Shown here piece after piece: positions 50,981 through 59,895 of a stretch of DNA of 64,000 bases. The translations under genes were made by a program, and so were the position numbers. The stretch lies in NCBI RefSeq assembly GCF_007990755.1, contig NZ_BJXA01000002.1:62001-126000 (forward strand), in the 5' to 3' direction. The notes beneath the pieces are model-generated. The model saw only the letters and a program-made list of their open reading frames with translations, had not been told where the DNA came from and ran no database searches. Source of the DNA: Nocardia ninae NBRC 108245. Its GTDB lineage: Bacteria > Actinomycetota > Actinomycetes > Mycobacteriales > Mycobacteriaceae. Position 1 is the stretch's first letter, and each line of letters begins with the position of its first letter.

Positions 50981-52426
50981 CTAGGACGGATCGGCGTTTC
51001 CCGGGACCGGCAGCGCACCGTCGGCCGCCGACCTGTTCCGCTGGGTCAGCCAAACATGTTCGAGCACGCCCAGTTCGGTGCGGGGTGGTTCGTGGTAGCA
51101 CCATTCGCGGCCGATGCGGTGCCAGTTGCCGCTGGCGCGGAGCTTGCCGAGCAGGGCGAGGGTGCCGTATTCCACCCGGCGCGCGAAAGCGTGTTCGGCG
51201 GGCGCGTACTCGCGCCGCCAGCGGTCGAAGTAGCCGCGGCGCGGGTCGACGAAGGCGAGCACGGCGTGCGCGGCGGCATCCTCGGCGACCCGGATCTCGG
51301 CGTCGGTGAGCAGCCAGCCGGAGACCTCGTGCACCAGGCGCAGGCAGTCGTCCGCGCTGGCCAGCGAATCCTGCTCCAGTACACCGTATTCCACCAGCAA
51401 CGCGCGCAGGTCGGCGCCGCGGTACTCGGCCGCGGCCCGTACGCAGTCCAATTCGAACTCGACTGCGGCCTCGTCCATGTGCTTGAACAGGCCGAAGTCG
51501 AGGAAGGCGACCTTGCCGTCGGCGGCGAGCAGGATGTTGCCCGGGTGCGGATCGCCGGAGAAGCAGTGTTCCCGCGCCATGGTGCCCAGGTAGAAGCGGT
51601 GCAGGATCTCGCCGACGCGGTCACGCTCCGGATCGGGCAGTGCGACGATCTCGGCGAAACTCCGTCCCTCGACCAGTTCGGTGACGAGCACCCGTGCCGT
51701 GCACAGCTCGGTCACCACCTCGGGGATGCGGATGAACGGATGGTCACGGTAGATGTCCGCGACGAGCCGGTGGTGCTCGGCTTCGGCGCGATAGTCGGTC
51801 TCGTCGGCGAAATGCGTGGTGAGCTCGCGGAACAGCGCGTGGTCGGCGACCGCGGGCGCGACCGTGCGTAGCATCCGCATGACCAGGCTCAGGTTCTTCA
51901 GATCGGCTCGGACCGCGACGTCGATGCCGGGGTACTGCACCTTGACCGCCACCGCGCGGCCGTCGGTGAGCCGCGCGCGGTAGACCTGGCCGATCGAGGC
52001 CGCGCCGATCGGCTCGGACTCGAACTCGGCGAACACCTCACCGATCGGGCGGGCGTAGTCGGTCTCGATGACCGTGCGCATCCGCGCGAACGGCAGCTGC
52101 GGAGCCTGGTCGTAGAGGGCGGCGAGCTTGCGCTGGAATCGCTCGCGCTGGGCAGCGGGCAGGGTCTCGATGCCGAACGCGGCCAGCAGATCGAACATCG
52201 ACAGCAGCTGGCCTGCCTTCATGGCCAGTCCCTTCATGCTGCCCAGCACGGTGACGATGTCCTCGGCCGCGTCGGCGAGCGCGCGTTCGGTGCGGGCGAT
52301 CCGCTCCGCATCGGTACCACCGACCATCGACAGCTTGACGCCGGCGCCGCGAACCGCCTGTCCGGCAACGAGTTTGCCGAACACGGCGCCGCGCCGCACC
52401 CGTGAGGTGGGTATCTGCTCCGCCAT
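50981..52426 (-). CDS. ABC1/UbiB-family atypical kinase
   Basis: 481 residues. The signature KxGQ motif reads MKAGQLLSM (about 65) and the Ala-rich loop replacing the P-loop is ASIGQVYRA (about 142). The catalytic-loop segment is HCFSGDPHPGNILL and the metal-binding Asp is in FLDFGLF. These proteins assist quinone or lipid biosynthesis and often act at the membrane. There is no transmembrane helix. It forms a run with TetR upstream and the serine hydrolase downstream. Confidence 0.92.
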   Translation of the reverse strand: MAEQIPTSRVRRGAVFGKLVAGQAVRGAGVKLSMVGGTDAERIARTERALADAAEDIVTVLGSMKGLAMKAGQLLSMFDLLAAFGIETLPAAQRERFQRKLAALYDQAPQLPFARMRTVIETDYARPIGEVFAEFESEPIGAASIGQVYRARLTDGRAVAVKVQYPGIDVAVRADLKNLSLVMRMLRTVAPAVADHALFRELTTHFADETDYRAEAEHHRLVADIYRDHPFIRIPEVVTELCTARVLVTELVEGRSFAEIVALPDPERDRVGEILHRFYLGTMAREHCFSGDPHPGNILLAADGKVAFLDFGLFKHMDEAAVEFELDCVRAAAEYRGADLRALLVEYGVLEQDSLASADDCLRLVHEVSGWLLTDAEIRVAEDAAAHAVLAFVDPRRGYFDRWRREYAPAEHAFARRVEYGTLALLGKLRASGNWHRIGREWCYHEPPRTELGVLEHVWLTQRNRSAADGALPVPGNADPS

Positions 52427-52476
52427 CGAACGCCCTTCCGCAGGGATCGGCCGAGATTAGCAGACGCCTGCGTCGA

Positions 52477-53160
52477 TTAATTCGCCGCTGGCTCGGCGCC
52501 GCGCAGGCCGGGGGTGAGCACGGCCAGCACGGTGTCGGTGTACCTGCGCCGGTCGAGCTCGCCGCCACCTTGCAAGGTGCGCATCACCGGGGGAATGGTC
52601 AGCGCCATCAGCATCCACGCGACATCGGTGGTGTTCACATCGGCGCGCAGGACACCGGCGTCGACGGCGCGGGACAGGAAGCGCTCGACCGCGGCCGCGA
52701 GGATGCCGCCGAGCCCGATCAGCCGGGTGTTGAGTTCGTCGTCGATGCCGGGCAGTTCGAACAGCATGGCCTGCATCAGGGCCGGGTCGGACTCGGCGAT
52801 CCGGCACATCCGGTCCACCGCGCCGGACCAGGTCTGGACCAGCCGGTCGACGGTCATCTCGGACTCGATCGAGGCGGGCTCGAACACGTCGTCCGCGACC
52901 TCGGTGAGGATCCGATCGAGGCCGTAGTCGACCACCTCGTCGAGGATCGCCCGCTTGCTGTCGAAGTAGCGGTAGAAGGTGCCGTAGCCGATGCCGACCG
53001 CCGCGGTGATGTCCGCGGTCGACGCCGCGGCGTAGCCCTTCGTGGTGAACACCTGGTAGGCGGCGGCGATCAGCTCGCGCCTGCGTCGCTCGGTGTTCTG
53101 TTCGTCGCGCGGCCTGCCCGGCCCGCGGCCGCGCTTGGCTGCTTCGGTCATCCAGCACAT
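52477..53160 (-). CDS. TetR-family regulator
   Basis: 227 residues from ATG 53160, with AGGG upstream; ATG 53151 is a close alternative. The helix-turn-helix is STADITAAVGIGYGTFYRYFDSKRAILDEV (about 50-75). It is divergent from the SDR-BVMO operon with two palindromes between, and heads the ABC1-serine hydrolase run. It is the likely repressor of the operon. Confidence 0.9.
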   Translation of the reverse strand: MCWMTEAAKRGRGPGRPRDEQNTERRRRELIAAAYQVFTTKGYAAASTADITAAVGIGYGTFYRYFDSKRAILDEVVDYGLDRILTEVADDVFEPASIESEMTVDRLVQTWSGAVDRMCRIAESDPALMQAMLFELPGIDDELNTRLIGLGGILAAAVERFLSRAVDAGVLRADVNTTDVAWMLMALTIPPVMRTLQGGGELDRRRYTDTVLAVLTPGLRGAEPAAN

Positions 53161-53194
53161 CGTATGCCCTGGCGGCGGACCCGCTCTTGCGCTT

Positions 53195-53207
53195 CTGTCT
53201 GAGACAG
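53195..53207. promoter_or_regulatory. Palindrome CTGTCT-G-AGACAG
   Basis: A perfect 6-1-6 palindrome between the TetR and SDR genes; a likely TetR operator. Confidence 0.5.
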
Positions 53208-53229
53208 TTTACTTTTAGTGACATCAGCG

Positions 53230-53241
53230 TCAATTAATTGA
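53230..53241. promoter_or_regulatory. Palindrome TCAATTAATTGA
   Basis: A 12-bp AT-only-centred palindrome 23 bases beyond the first; possibly a second operator or a -10 region of the operon. Confidence 0.35.
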
Positions 53242-53337
53242 TCGCTGCTCGCTCAGCTGTTCCGGCAGAGGACGACACAGGAGTCGCGGCATGATTCATT
53301 TCCCCTTGTTCGCCAGTGCACGACCAGGTTGTCGATC

Positions 53338-54195
53338 ATGACCGTAACGGTGGTGACCGGGGCCGGTAGCGGGATCGGCCGGGCCACCGCCCTGCGGTTC
53401 GCGAAGCGCGGCGCGACGGTGATCGTCGCCGACATCGACGAACACGGTGGTAAGGAAACGGCCGGGCTGGTCCGCGCGGCGGGCGGGCAGGGGGAGTACT
53501 ACCCGCTCGATGTCGCCGACGCCGCCGACCTCGCGGTGTTCGCCGCGCAGGTGTCGCAGACACACGGCGTCCCGGATGTGGTGGTCAACAACGCAGGCAT
53601 CTTGATCTCGGGCGGCTTCCTCGAACAGACCGGCGATGACTGGCGGCGCATGATCGCCGTCAACATGATGGGCCCGCTGCTGGGGTCGCGGCTGTTCGTG
53701 CAGCAGATGGCCGAGGCGGGCAAGCGCGGCGCCATCGTCAACATCTGCTCGGTCGGCGCCTTCCTGCCCACACCGCTCGCGCCGTCGTACGTGACCGCGA
53801 AAGCCGGTGCGTGGCTGGGCACGCAGGCGCTGCGCGCCGAATTCGCCGGTCGCGGTATCCGAGTGAGTGCGGTGTGTCCAGGGCTGATCGATACGCACCT
53901 GTCCGCCAACGGAACCCGGGCGGGCACGGACGAGCAGCACGGCGCCGAGTGGGCCGCGAAACTCGCGCGCGGGCAGCGGATCTTCGGCCGCTCCCCGGAC
54001 CGGGTCGCCGCGGCGGTCGAGCGGGCGGTGCGCTGGAACCTCGCCACCGTGCCGGTAGGCCTCGAAGCCTGGGCCGGTTGGTATCTGGCGCGCCTGTCGC
54101 CGGGGCTCATGCGCGGCATCGTCGGGCTGGCCCGGATGCCGTTGGCGGAGCGAGCGGTTCAGCTGTCGGATCGAGTGCTGGGTGGGCGGCGATGA
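53338..54195 (+). CDS. Short-chain dehydrogenase (first gene of the BVMO operon)
   Basis: 285 residues. TGAGSGIGRATA is the cofactor motif and VADIDEHG the second strand with an acidic residue, favouring NAD(H). NNAG is present, with a Ser-type active site at NICSVGAF and catalytic YVTAK. Longer than 250-residue SDRs by a C-terminal tail (EAWAGWYLARLSPGLMRG) shared with the next gene and typical of the SadH-like SDRs. Likely converts an alcohol to a ketone. It overlaps the second SDR by 4 bases (ATGA). Confidence 0.92.
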   Translation: MTVTVVTGAGSGIGRATALRFAKRGATVIVADIDEHGGKETAGLVRAAGGQGEYYPLDVADAADLAVFAAQVSQTHGVPDVVVNNAGILISGGFLEQTGDDWRRMIAVNMMGPLLGSRLFVQQMAEAGKRGAIVNICSVGAFLPTPLAPSYVTAKAGAWLGTQALRAEFAGRGIRVSAVCPGLIDTHLSANGTRAGTDEQHGAEWAAKLARGQRIFGRSPDRVAAAVERAVRWNLATVPVGLEAWAGWYLARLSPGLMRGIVGLARMPLAERAVQLSDRVLGGRR

Positions 54196-55052
54196 GAACA
54201 GCGATCGTCACCGGCGGTGGCGCGGGCATCGGCCGTGAGACCGCGCTGCTGCTCGCGGACACCGGATATCGAGTGGTAGTGGCCGATATCGACGACCACA
54301 CCGCGCAGTCGGTGGCCGACGAGATCGTCGCCGCCGGCGGGCGCGGACATCCTTACCGGCTGGATGTGGCGAGCGAGGCGCAATGGGACACGTGCGCCGA
54401 GTGGGTGCGCGGCGAGTTCGGACCGGCGCACGTCCTGGTGAACAACGCGGGAGTCATGGATACCGGCGGGTTCTACGAAACCAGTGCGGCACAGTGGCAG
54501 CGCACCGTCGACATCGATCTGATGAGCGTGATCTACGGGTCGCGGGTGTTCGCCCGGCAGATGATCGATGCCGGTATCGACGGGCACATCGTCAACGTGT
54601 CCTCCGGGGCGGCGTTCTTCCCGGCCAAGTACATCCCGGCCTACGCGGCGGCCAAGGCCGCGGTGCTGATGGCCAGCCAGGCGCTGCGGGTGGAGTTGCG
54701 GCCCAGGGGGATCGGCGTCACGGCCATCTGTCCCGGCGCCATCCGGACCGACCTGCTCGCGCACGGTGAGCGAGCGGGGCTCGACGCCGATCAGCAGGCA
54801 GCCTGGCGCGCGGACATCGGCCGGGTCCAGAGCCTGTCGTTTGCCGGGCCGGACAAGGTCGCGCGCGCCATCGAACGCGCGATCCGCCGGAACCGGGCGA
54901 TCGTGCCGGTGAATCCCGAGGCCTGGCTCGGTTACGGACTGTTCCGCCTGTCGCCCGGCCTGATCCGCACGGTGGGCAGCATCGGGTCCTTCGATCTGGC
55001 CGACAAGCTGCTACCCCGCATTCAGCCGTTGCTGAACCGAATCACGAAGTGA
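54192..55052 (+). CDS. Short-chain dehydrogenase (second paralogue)
   Basis: 286 residues. TGGGAGIGRETA and VADIDDHT are the NAD-binding motifs; VNNAG, NVSSGAAF (Ser) and catalytic YAAAK follow. The C-terminal tail (EAWLGYGLFRLSPGLIRT) is like that of the first SDR, showing tandem duplication. Two paralogues may act on different chain lengths or stereoisomers. The next gene starts 7 bases after the stop. Confidence 0.92.
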   Translation: MRTAIVTGGGAGIGRETALLLADTGYRVVVADIDDHTAQSVADEIVAAGGRGHPYRLDVASEAQWDTCAEWVRGEFGPAHVLVNNAGVMDTGGFYETSAAQWQRTVDIDLMSVIYGSRVFARQMIDAGIDGHIVNVSSGAAFFPAKYIPAYAAAKAAVLMASQALRVELRPRGIGVTAICPGAIRTDLLAHGERAGLDADQQAAWRADIGRVQSLSFAGPDKVARAIERAIRRNRAIVPVNPEAWLGYGLFRLSPGLIRTVGSIGSFDLADKLLPRIQPLLNRITK

Positions 55053-55059
55053 GACAGCC

Positions 55060-56604
55060 ATGAAAGAAACAGCACAGCCGCAGTACGAGGTCGCCGTCAT
55101 CGGCGCGGGCCCGGGCGGCATCGCGGCCGGGGTGAAACTGCGCAAGGCGGGCATCGACGACTTCATCGTGCTGGAGCGCTCCGACGAGGTCGGTGGCAGC
55201 TGGCACGAGAACCATTATCCCGGTCTGGGCGTGGATATTCCGGCGCTGGCCTACCAGTACTCCTTCGCCCGTAAGGCGAACTGGAGCCGGGTGTTTCCGC
55301 TGGGTCCGGAGGTCAAGCAGTACCACGTCGACGTCGCGAACCGGTTCGGCGTGCGCGAGCGGGTGCGCTTCGGCGCCGAGGTCGATCGGGAAGAGTGGGA
55401 CGACGACTCGGGCTACTGGAAGCTGCGCCTGACGGACGGGTCGGTGGTGACCGCGCGCTTCGTGATCAGCGCGGTCGGCGCCTTCGTCCGCCCCAAGGAC
55501 GAGGTCGGCATCCCCGGTACCCGGTCGTTCAAGGGGAAGGTCCTGCGCCCCAGCGATTGGGATCACGACTACGACTTGTCCGGCAAGACGGTCGGCATCA
55601 TCGGCACGGGCGCCAGTGCGGTGCAGATCATTCCGTCCATCGCGCCCGTGGTCGGGCAGCTGACCGTCTTCCAGCGCACGCCGGTGTGGTCGCTGCCCAA
55701 GCCGGACTTCCGGATTCCCGTTGCGCTGCAACGGATCCTGGGTGTGCCCGGACTCCAGCCGATGCTGCACGGCGGTGCGTTGGTGGTGGTCGATCTCGCG
55801 CTGCGCGCCATCGTCGGCCTGCCCGGCGGCGTGGTGCATCCGGTGATGGACCGCTTCGACGCCGTCTGCCAGGCGCTGTATCGGCGCTACCTGGCGCGCG
55901 TGATCACCGACCCGACCACGCGAGAGGCGCTGACCCCGAACTTCGGGCTGGTGGCCAAGCGCCCGACCCTGTCGAACAGTTATCTGCGGGCCTACAACCG
56001 GGACAATGTCGCGCTGGTGACCACGCCGATCGAGAAGATCACGCCGACCGGGGTCCGCACCGTCGACAAGGCGCTGCACCGGTTCGACGCGCTCATCCTG
56101 GCCACCGGCTACGAGGTGTTCTCCGACCCGGAGACCTATCGGCCGGGAACAGTGCTGGGCCGCAACGGTTTCGATTTGGCCAAGTTCTACAACGAAGAAG
56201 GCTTGCAGGCGTACCAGAGCGTCTCGGTGCACGGTCTGCCGAACCGGTGGACGCTGGTCGGCCCGTATTCGTGGACCGGCTCGGGTTGGCACGCCTTCGT
56301 GGAGATGACCGCCGATCACGCGGTGCGCGCCATCGGTGAGGCGCGTCGCCGCGGTGCGGTGTGGTGTGAGGTGCGCAAGGAAGCGGCCGACGCCTACCAT
56401 CGCGAGATCCACCGCAGGGGCGAGTCGCTGCGCTACTACCTGGCCGACCTCAACGGTCATGTCCCTACCTACTACCGGAATTCGCAGGGCGACAGCACTT
56501 ACGTCCGGCCCTCGGGGTTCTTCGAGGCGCGCCGGGGCAGTCGTCGATTCCCGCTCGACGACTACCGCTACCAGGTTCCCGCGCTGGCGGGAGCGTCGGC
56601 ATGA
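55060..56604 (+). CDS. Flavin-containing monooxygenase, BVMO-like (paralogue 1, altered fingerprint)
   Basis: 514 residues. FAD motif VIGAGPGGIAAG near residue 12, GGSWHENHYPGLGVDIPAL, and the NADPH motif IIGTGASAVQIIPS (about 178). The Baeyer-Villiger fingerprint FxGxxxHxxxW has F157, G159 and W167 but Arg163 in place of His. This His supports catalysis in known BVMOs, so the activity may differ. It overlaps the next gene by 4 bases. Confidence 0.9.
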   Translation: MKETAQPQYEVAVIGAGPGGIAAGVKLRKAGIDDFIVLERSDEVGGSWHENHYPGLGVDIPALAYQYSFARKANWSRVFPLGPEVKQYHVDVANRFGVRERVRFGAEVDREEWDDDSGYWKLRLTDGSVVTARFVISAVGAFVRPKDEVGIPGTRSFKGKVLRPSDWDHDYDLSGKTVGIIGTGASAVQIIPSIAPVVGQLTVFQRTPVWSLPKPDFRIPVALQRILGVPGLQPMLHGGALVVVDLALRAIVGLPGGVVHPVMDRFDAVCQALYRRYLARVITDPTTREALTPNFGLVAKRPTLSNSYLRAYNRDNVALVTTPIEKITPTGVRTVDKALHRFDALILATGYEVFSDPETYRPGTVLGRNGFDLAKFYNEEGLQAYQSVSVHGLPNRWTLVGPYSWTGSGWHAFVEMTADHAVRAIGEARRRGAVWCEVRKEAADAYHREIHRRGESLRYYLADLNGHVPTYYRNSQGDSTYVRPSGFFEARRGSRRFPLDDYRYQVPALAGASA

Positions 56605-57656
56605 CCGCCGCGCCGCTCGCCCTGCCCACGACTCGCGACGGCGTGCACGTCGAGTTCGCCAGCCGGGCCAGCCTGCGGCTGCGTCTGGCGCACGCGCTGC
56701 TGCGCGGCACACTGCGGCCCGCCGTCGACATCCTCTGCGTTTTCGCTGAGTCGGCCGCGCTGCGCGGCACCCGCGCGTTCCGGATAGCCAATCTGGTCGA
56801 CCTGCTGGCGATCCCGTTGCGGCCTGCTCGCGGCACCAAGCGCCGAGCCGTCCTGTTCCCGGATTTCCGTGCCGAATGGCTCTGGCACCGCGACCATCTC
56901 GGTCCCGACGACACCGAACAGGGTGCGGCGATCCTGTACTTCCACGGTGGCGGGTTCCTGGCCGGTGGCCTGCACAGCCATCGCAGACTGGCCGCTCGGA
57001 TCGCCCGCTCGGCCGGCGTCGCACTGCTGAACGTGGACTATCGGCAGCTGCCCAAAGGGCATATCACCGACACCGTCGACGATGCGATCACCGCCTATCG
57101 TCACTTGTTGAACAGCGGGTTCGCCCCCGAACGTATTGTCTTCGCCGGGGATTCGGCAGGCGGCGGCATCGCCTTCGCCGCCGCACTCGCCACCCGGGCA
57201 CTGGCGCTGCCCATGCCCGCGGCCATCGCGGCGATCGCGCCGTGGGCCGATCTCGACCCGGCCATCCGGCGGGGGCACCCGAACGATCGGCGCGACGCGC
57301 TGCTGTCGGCGCGGGCACTCGCCGTGCCTGCCTTGATCGGCTTCGCCCGCGAGGGCGTGCTCGACCCGGCCTGGTCGCCGGTGAACCACGACTTCGCCGG
57401 CCTGCCACCGACCTTGATCCAGGTGAGCAATATCGAAGTGCTGCTGCCGGATTCGGAGGCGCTCGCCCGTCGCTGCGCCCAAGCCGGTGTGCCGCACACC
57501 TTGCAGATCTGGGACAACGCCATCCATGTCTTCCACGCGGGCGCGGACCTGCTGCCGGACGCGCGCGCGGCCATCGCCGAGATCGGTGCGTTCCTGCGCC
57601 GCGTGCTCGACGCGTCGGCCGCGGGCGCGGCCACCGACCAGACCACCGCGGCATGA
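56601..57656 (+). CDS. Alpha/beta hydrolase, hormone-sensitive-lipase family
   Basis: 351 residues. Oxyanion-hole motif HGGG at 115-118, nucleophile Ser185 in GDSAGG, and the catalytic His in DNAIHVFH. The N-terminal 90 residues form a cap. It starts inside the stop of BVMO 1. A BVMO followed by an esterase is the classical way to oxidise a ketone to an ester and then cut it to acid and alcohol. Confidence 0.9.
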   Translation: MTAAPLALPTTRDGVHVEFASRASLRLRLAHALLRGTLRPAVDILCVFAESAALRGTRAFRIANLVDLLAIPLRPARGTKRRAVLFPDFRAEWLWHRDHLGPDDTEQGAAILYFHGGGFLAGGLHSHRRLAARIARSAGVALLNVDYRQLPKGHITDTVDDAITAYRHLLNSGFAPERIVFAGDSAGGGIAFAAALATRALALPMPAAIAAIAPWADLDPAIRRGHPNDRRDALLSARALAVPALIGFAREGVLDPAWSPVNHDFAGLPPTLIQVSNIEVLLPDSEALARRCAQAGVPHTLQIWDNAIHVFHAGADLLPDARAAIAEIGAFLRRVLDASAAGAATDQTTAA

Positions 57657-57684
57657 CCCGCCGCACGACCACGGGTAGGTTCCC

Positions 57685-59238
57685 ATGAGCTCCACCAGCA
57701 TTCCCGAGCACGACGTGCTCGTGATCGGCGCGGGATTCGGCGGTATCGGCACCGGGGTGGCGCTGCGCCGCGCCGGTATCGAGAACTTCCTGATCATCGA
57801 CAAGTGGCACCGCGTCGGCGGTACCTGGAACGCTAACACCTATCCCGGTGTGGCCGTCGATGTGCCGTCGCCGATCTACAACTTCTCCTTCCAGCAGCGC
57901 TCGCGCTGGTCCCGATTCTTCGCCCCCGGCAACGAGATCCAGCGTTATGCCGAGGAAGTGGTGGACCGGCAGGGTTTGCGCGGCAAGCTCCGGCTCGGCT
58001 GCGGTGCGGCCGAGGCACGGTTCGATGAGACGGCCGACCTGTGGCGGGTACGGACCACCGACGGCGCCGAGATCACCGCACGTTTCCTGGTCAGCGCGGT
58101 CGGCGCACTCGAACAGCCGAAACCGCCGGCGATTCCGGGCATTGCCGATTACACGGGCACTCTCATGCACACCGCGCGCTGGGATCACTCCTACGACCAT
58201 CGCGGTAAACGTGTCGCGGTGATCGGCACCGGAGCTACTGCCTTGCAAGTGATTCCGCAGTTGGCCGCGCAGGCGGAGCAGCTGACCGTGTTCCAGCGCA
58301 CCGCCATCTGGGTTGCCCCCAAGCCGGACTTCCCGTTGGGCAGGCTGAGCCACCGGGTACTCGACCTGCCGCCCGCGCAGCAGGCCGTCCGGTTGATCGG
58401 GAATGTCGCCGTCAACGCCTTTCTCGGTGTCGGGCTCGCGCTGTCGGACTATCCGCGCCTCACCTCCGCGGTGCTCGGCGCCGGCGAAGTGGCATTGAAG
58501 GCCTATCTGTTCACCCAGGTCCGCGATCGCACGCTGCGGCGCGCGCTCACGCCCACCTATCGGCTCGGCTGCAAGCGGCCGTCGATCTCCAACAACTACT
58601 TCAAGACCTATACCAAGCCGCACGTCGACCTGGTCACCACGGCGATCGAGCGGTTCACCGAGCGCGGCGTCGTCACTGAGGACGCCGTGCACCGCGAGTT
58701 CGATCTAGTGGTGACGGCCACCGGGTTCCAGGTGATGGACCGCGGCGCGACCCCGCCGTACCCCGTATATGGCTGCGGCGAAACCGAATTGGGCGAGTTC
58801 TGGGACACGAACAGGTATCAGGCCTACGAGGGCGTGTCCGTGCCCGGTTTCCCCAATATGTTCCACATCTTCGGACCCTACGGTTACGCACCGGGTTCGG
58901 TGATTCCGCTCATCGAAGCCACCGCAGCGCACAGCGCACGGGTTATCGGTGAGGCGTTGCGCAGGGGCGCCACCCGCGCGGAGATCCGCCGGGAACCGCA
59001 CGACGAGTACTTCACCCGAATGTATGCCCGCAACAAGAACACCTACCTGTTCAAGCAGGGCTGCGCGGAGTCACGCACTTACTACATCAATTATCAGGGC
59101 GACGGTCCGGCTTTTCGGGCCACCACACAGCTCGGAATGTACTGGAGCAACCGGCATTTCCCGCTGGACCACTACCGGTACACGACTACCCGGCCGGTCG
59201 ATGCGGATGCCGCGCCCCGGCACGCCGTCGCCCGCTGA
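57685..59238 (+). CDS. Baeyer-Villiger monooxygenase (paralogue 2)
   Basis: 517 residues. FAD motif VIGAGFGGIGTG, GGTWNANTYPGVAVDVPS, NADPH motif VIGTGATALQVIPQ, and an intact fingerprint with Y156, G158, H162 and W166. The late segment ending in FGPYGYAPGSVIP is shared with other actinobacterial BVMOs acting on long-chain or cyclic ketones. The gene starts 28 bases after the esterase. Confidence 0.92.
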   Translation: MSSTSIPEHDVLVIGAGFGGIGTGVALRRAGIENFLIIDKWHRVGGTWNANTYPGVAVDVPSPIYNFSFQQRSRWSRFFAPGNEIQRYAEEVVDRQGLRGKLRLGCGAAEARFDETADLWRVRTTDGAEITARFLVSAVGALEQPKPPAIPGIADYTGTLMHTARWDHSYDHRGKRVAVIGTGATALQVIPQLAAQAEQLTVFQRTAIWVAPKPDFPLGRLSHRVLDLPPAQQAVRLIGNVAVNAFLGVGLALSDYPRLTSAVLGAGEVALKAYLFTQVRDRTLRRALTPTYRLGCKRPSISNNYFKTYTKPHVDLVTTAIERFTERGVVTEDAVHREFDLVVTATGFQVMDRGATPPYPVYGCGETELGEFWDTNRYQAYEGVSVPGFPNMFHIFGPYGYAPGSVIPLIEATAAHSARVIGEALRRGATRAEIRREPHDEYFTRMYARNKNTYLFKQGCAESRTYYINYQGDGPAFRATTQLGMYWSNRHFPLDHYRYTTTRPVDADAAPRHAVAR

Positions 59239-59265
59239 GCGCCCTTCCCCGAATTGGAGACGATG

Positions 59266-59895
59266 ATGAGTATCACCTCTTTCTTGCAGAAGCAGTATCC
59301 CGCGGTTCAGCCCGTCGACGATTCCGTCTTCGACACCGCCGCATTGGTTTTCACGGTCGAAGACGTCTTCGACGCACCACGCTGGGCCGTGTGGACCGCA
59401 CTGGACGACGAGCACGCGTGGCGGTGGCTGCCGATCCCGCGCACCGGCGTGCGTTACGACTCGCCGGCTCGCGGCGCGGGCGTGATCCGCGAGATGGGTT
59501 CGGTCTTCGCGCCGTTGCGGGTCCTGTGGGTGGAGCGCGAGCGGTTCTGGCGTTATGAACCGAACCGTCGCATCACCTTCGGCGTGGTGAGCGCCACCTG
59601 GCTGCAGTATCTGCTCGTCCGCCAGTACGCCGAGAACATGACTTTCGACGACGTCGGTGCCGATCAGACCAAGGTGGCGTGGACGGTCGCGGTCACCCCG
59701 CGCCTGCCGCTGCGCTTCGCGACCTGGTTCCCACCGCTCTGGCGGGCGGCTTATCGAATCGCCGGACTGGGACCGCTGTTTCGCCGCCGCGTCGCCGAAG
59801 TCGTGCGCACCGGTCAGCCGCCGCGCGACATCGCCACCAACGGCCGGACCGCGGACCGACCGAGCGCCCATCGTGCCGAGGAAGGTGTCCAGTGA
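59266..59895 (+). CDS. SRPBCC (START-like) protein
   Basis: 209 residues. GGAG lies 6 bases before ATG 59266; ATG 59263 is an alternative. VEDVFDAPRWAVWTALDDEHAWRWLP is the opening of the SRPBCC hydrophobic-ligand fold. The C-terminal helix has a Trp/Arg-rich WFPPLWRAAYR segment. It may hold the lipid-like ketone or ester intermediate. It lies between two BVMO genes and its stop overlaps the last one. Confidence 0.8.
   Translation: MSITSFLQKQYPAVQPVDDSVFDTAALVFTVEDVFDAPRWAVWTALDDEHAWRWLPIPRTGVRYDSPARGAGVIREMGSVFAPLRVLWVERERFWRYEPNRRITFGVVSATWLQYLLVRQYAENMTFDDVGADQTKVAWTVAVTPRLPLRFATWFPPLWRAAYRIAGLGPLFRRRVAEVVRTGQPPRDIATNGRTADRPSAHRAEEGVQ

Noticed and set aside
55042-57024. A 660-codon minus-strand frame opposite the BVMO and esterase genes
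   Set aside because: Shadow frame; the plus-strand proteins have clear motifs.
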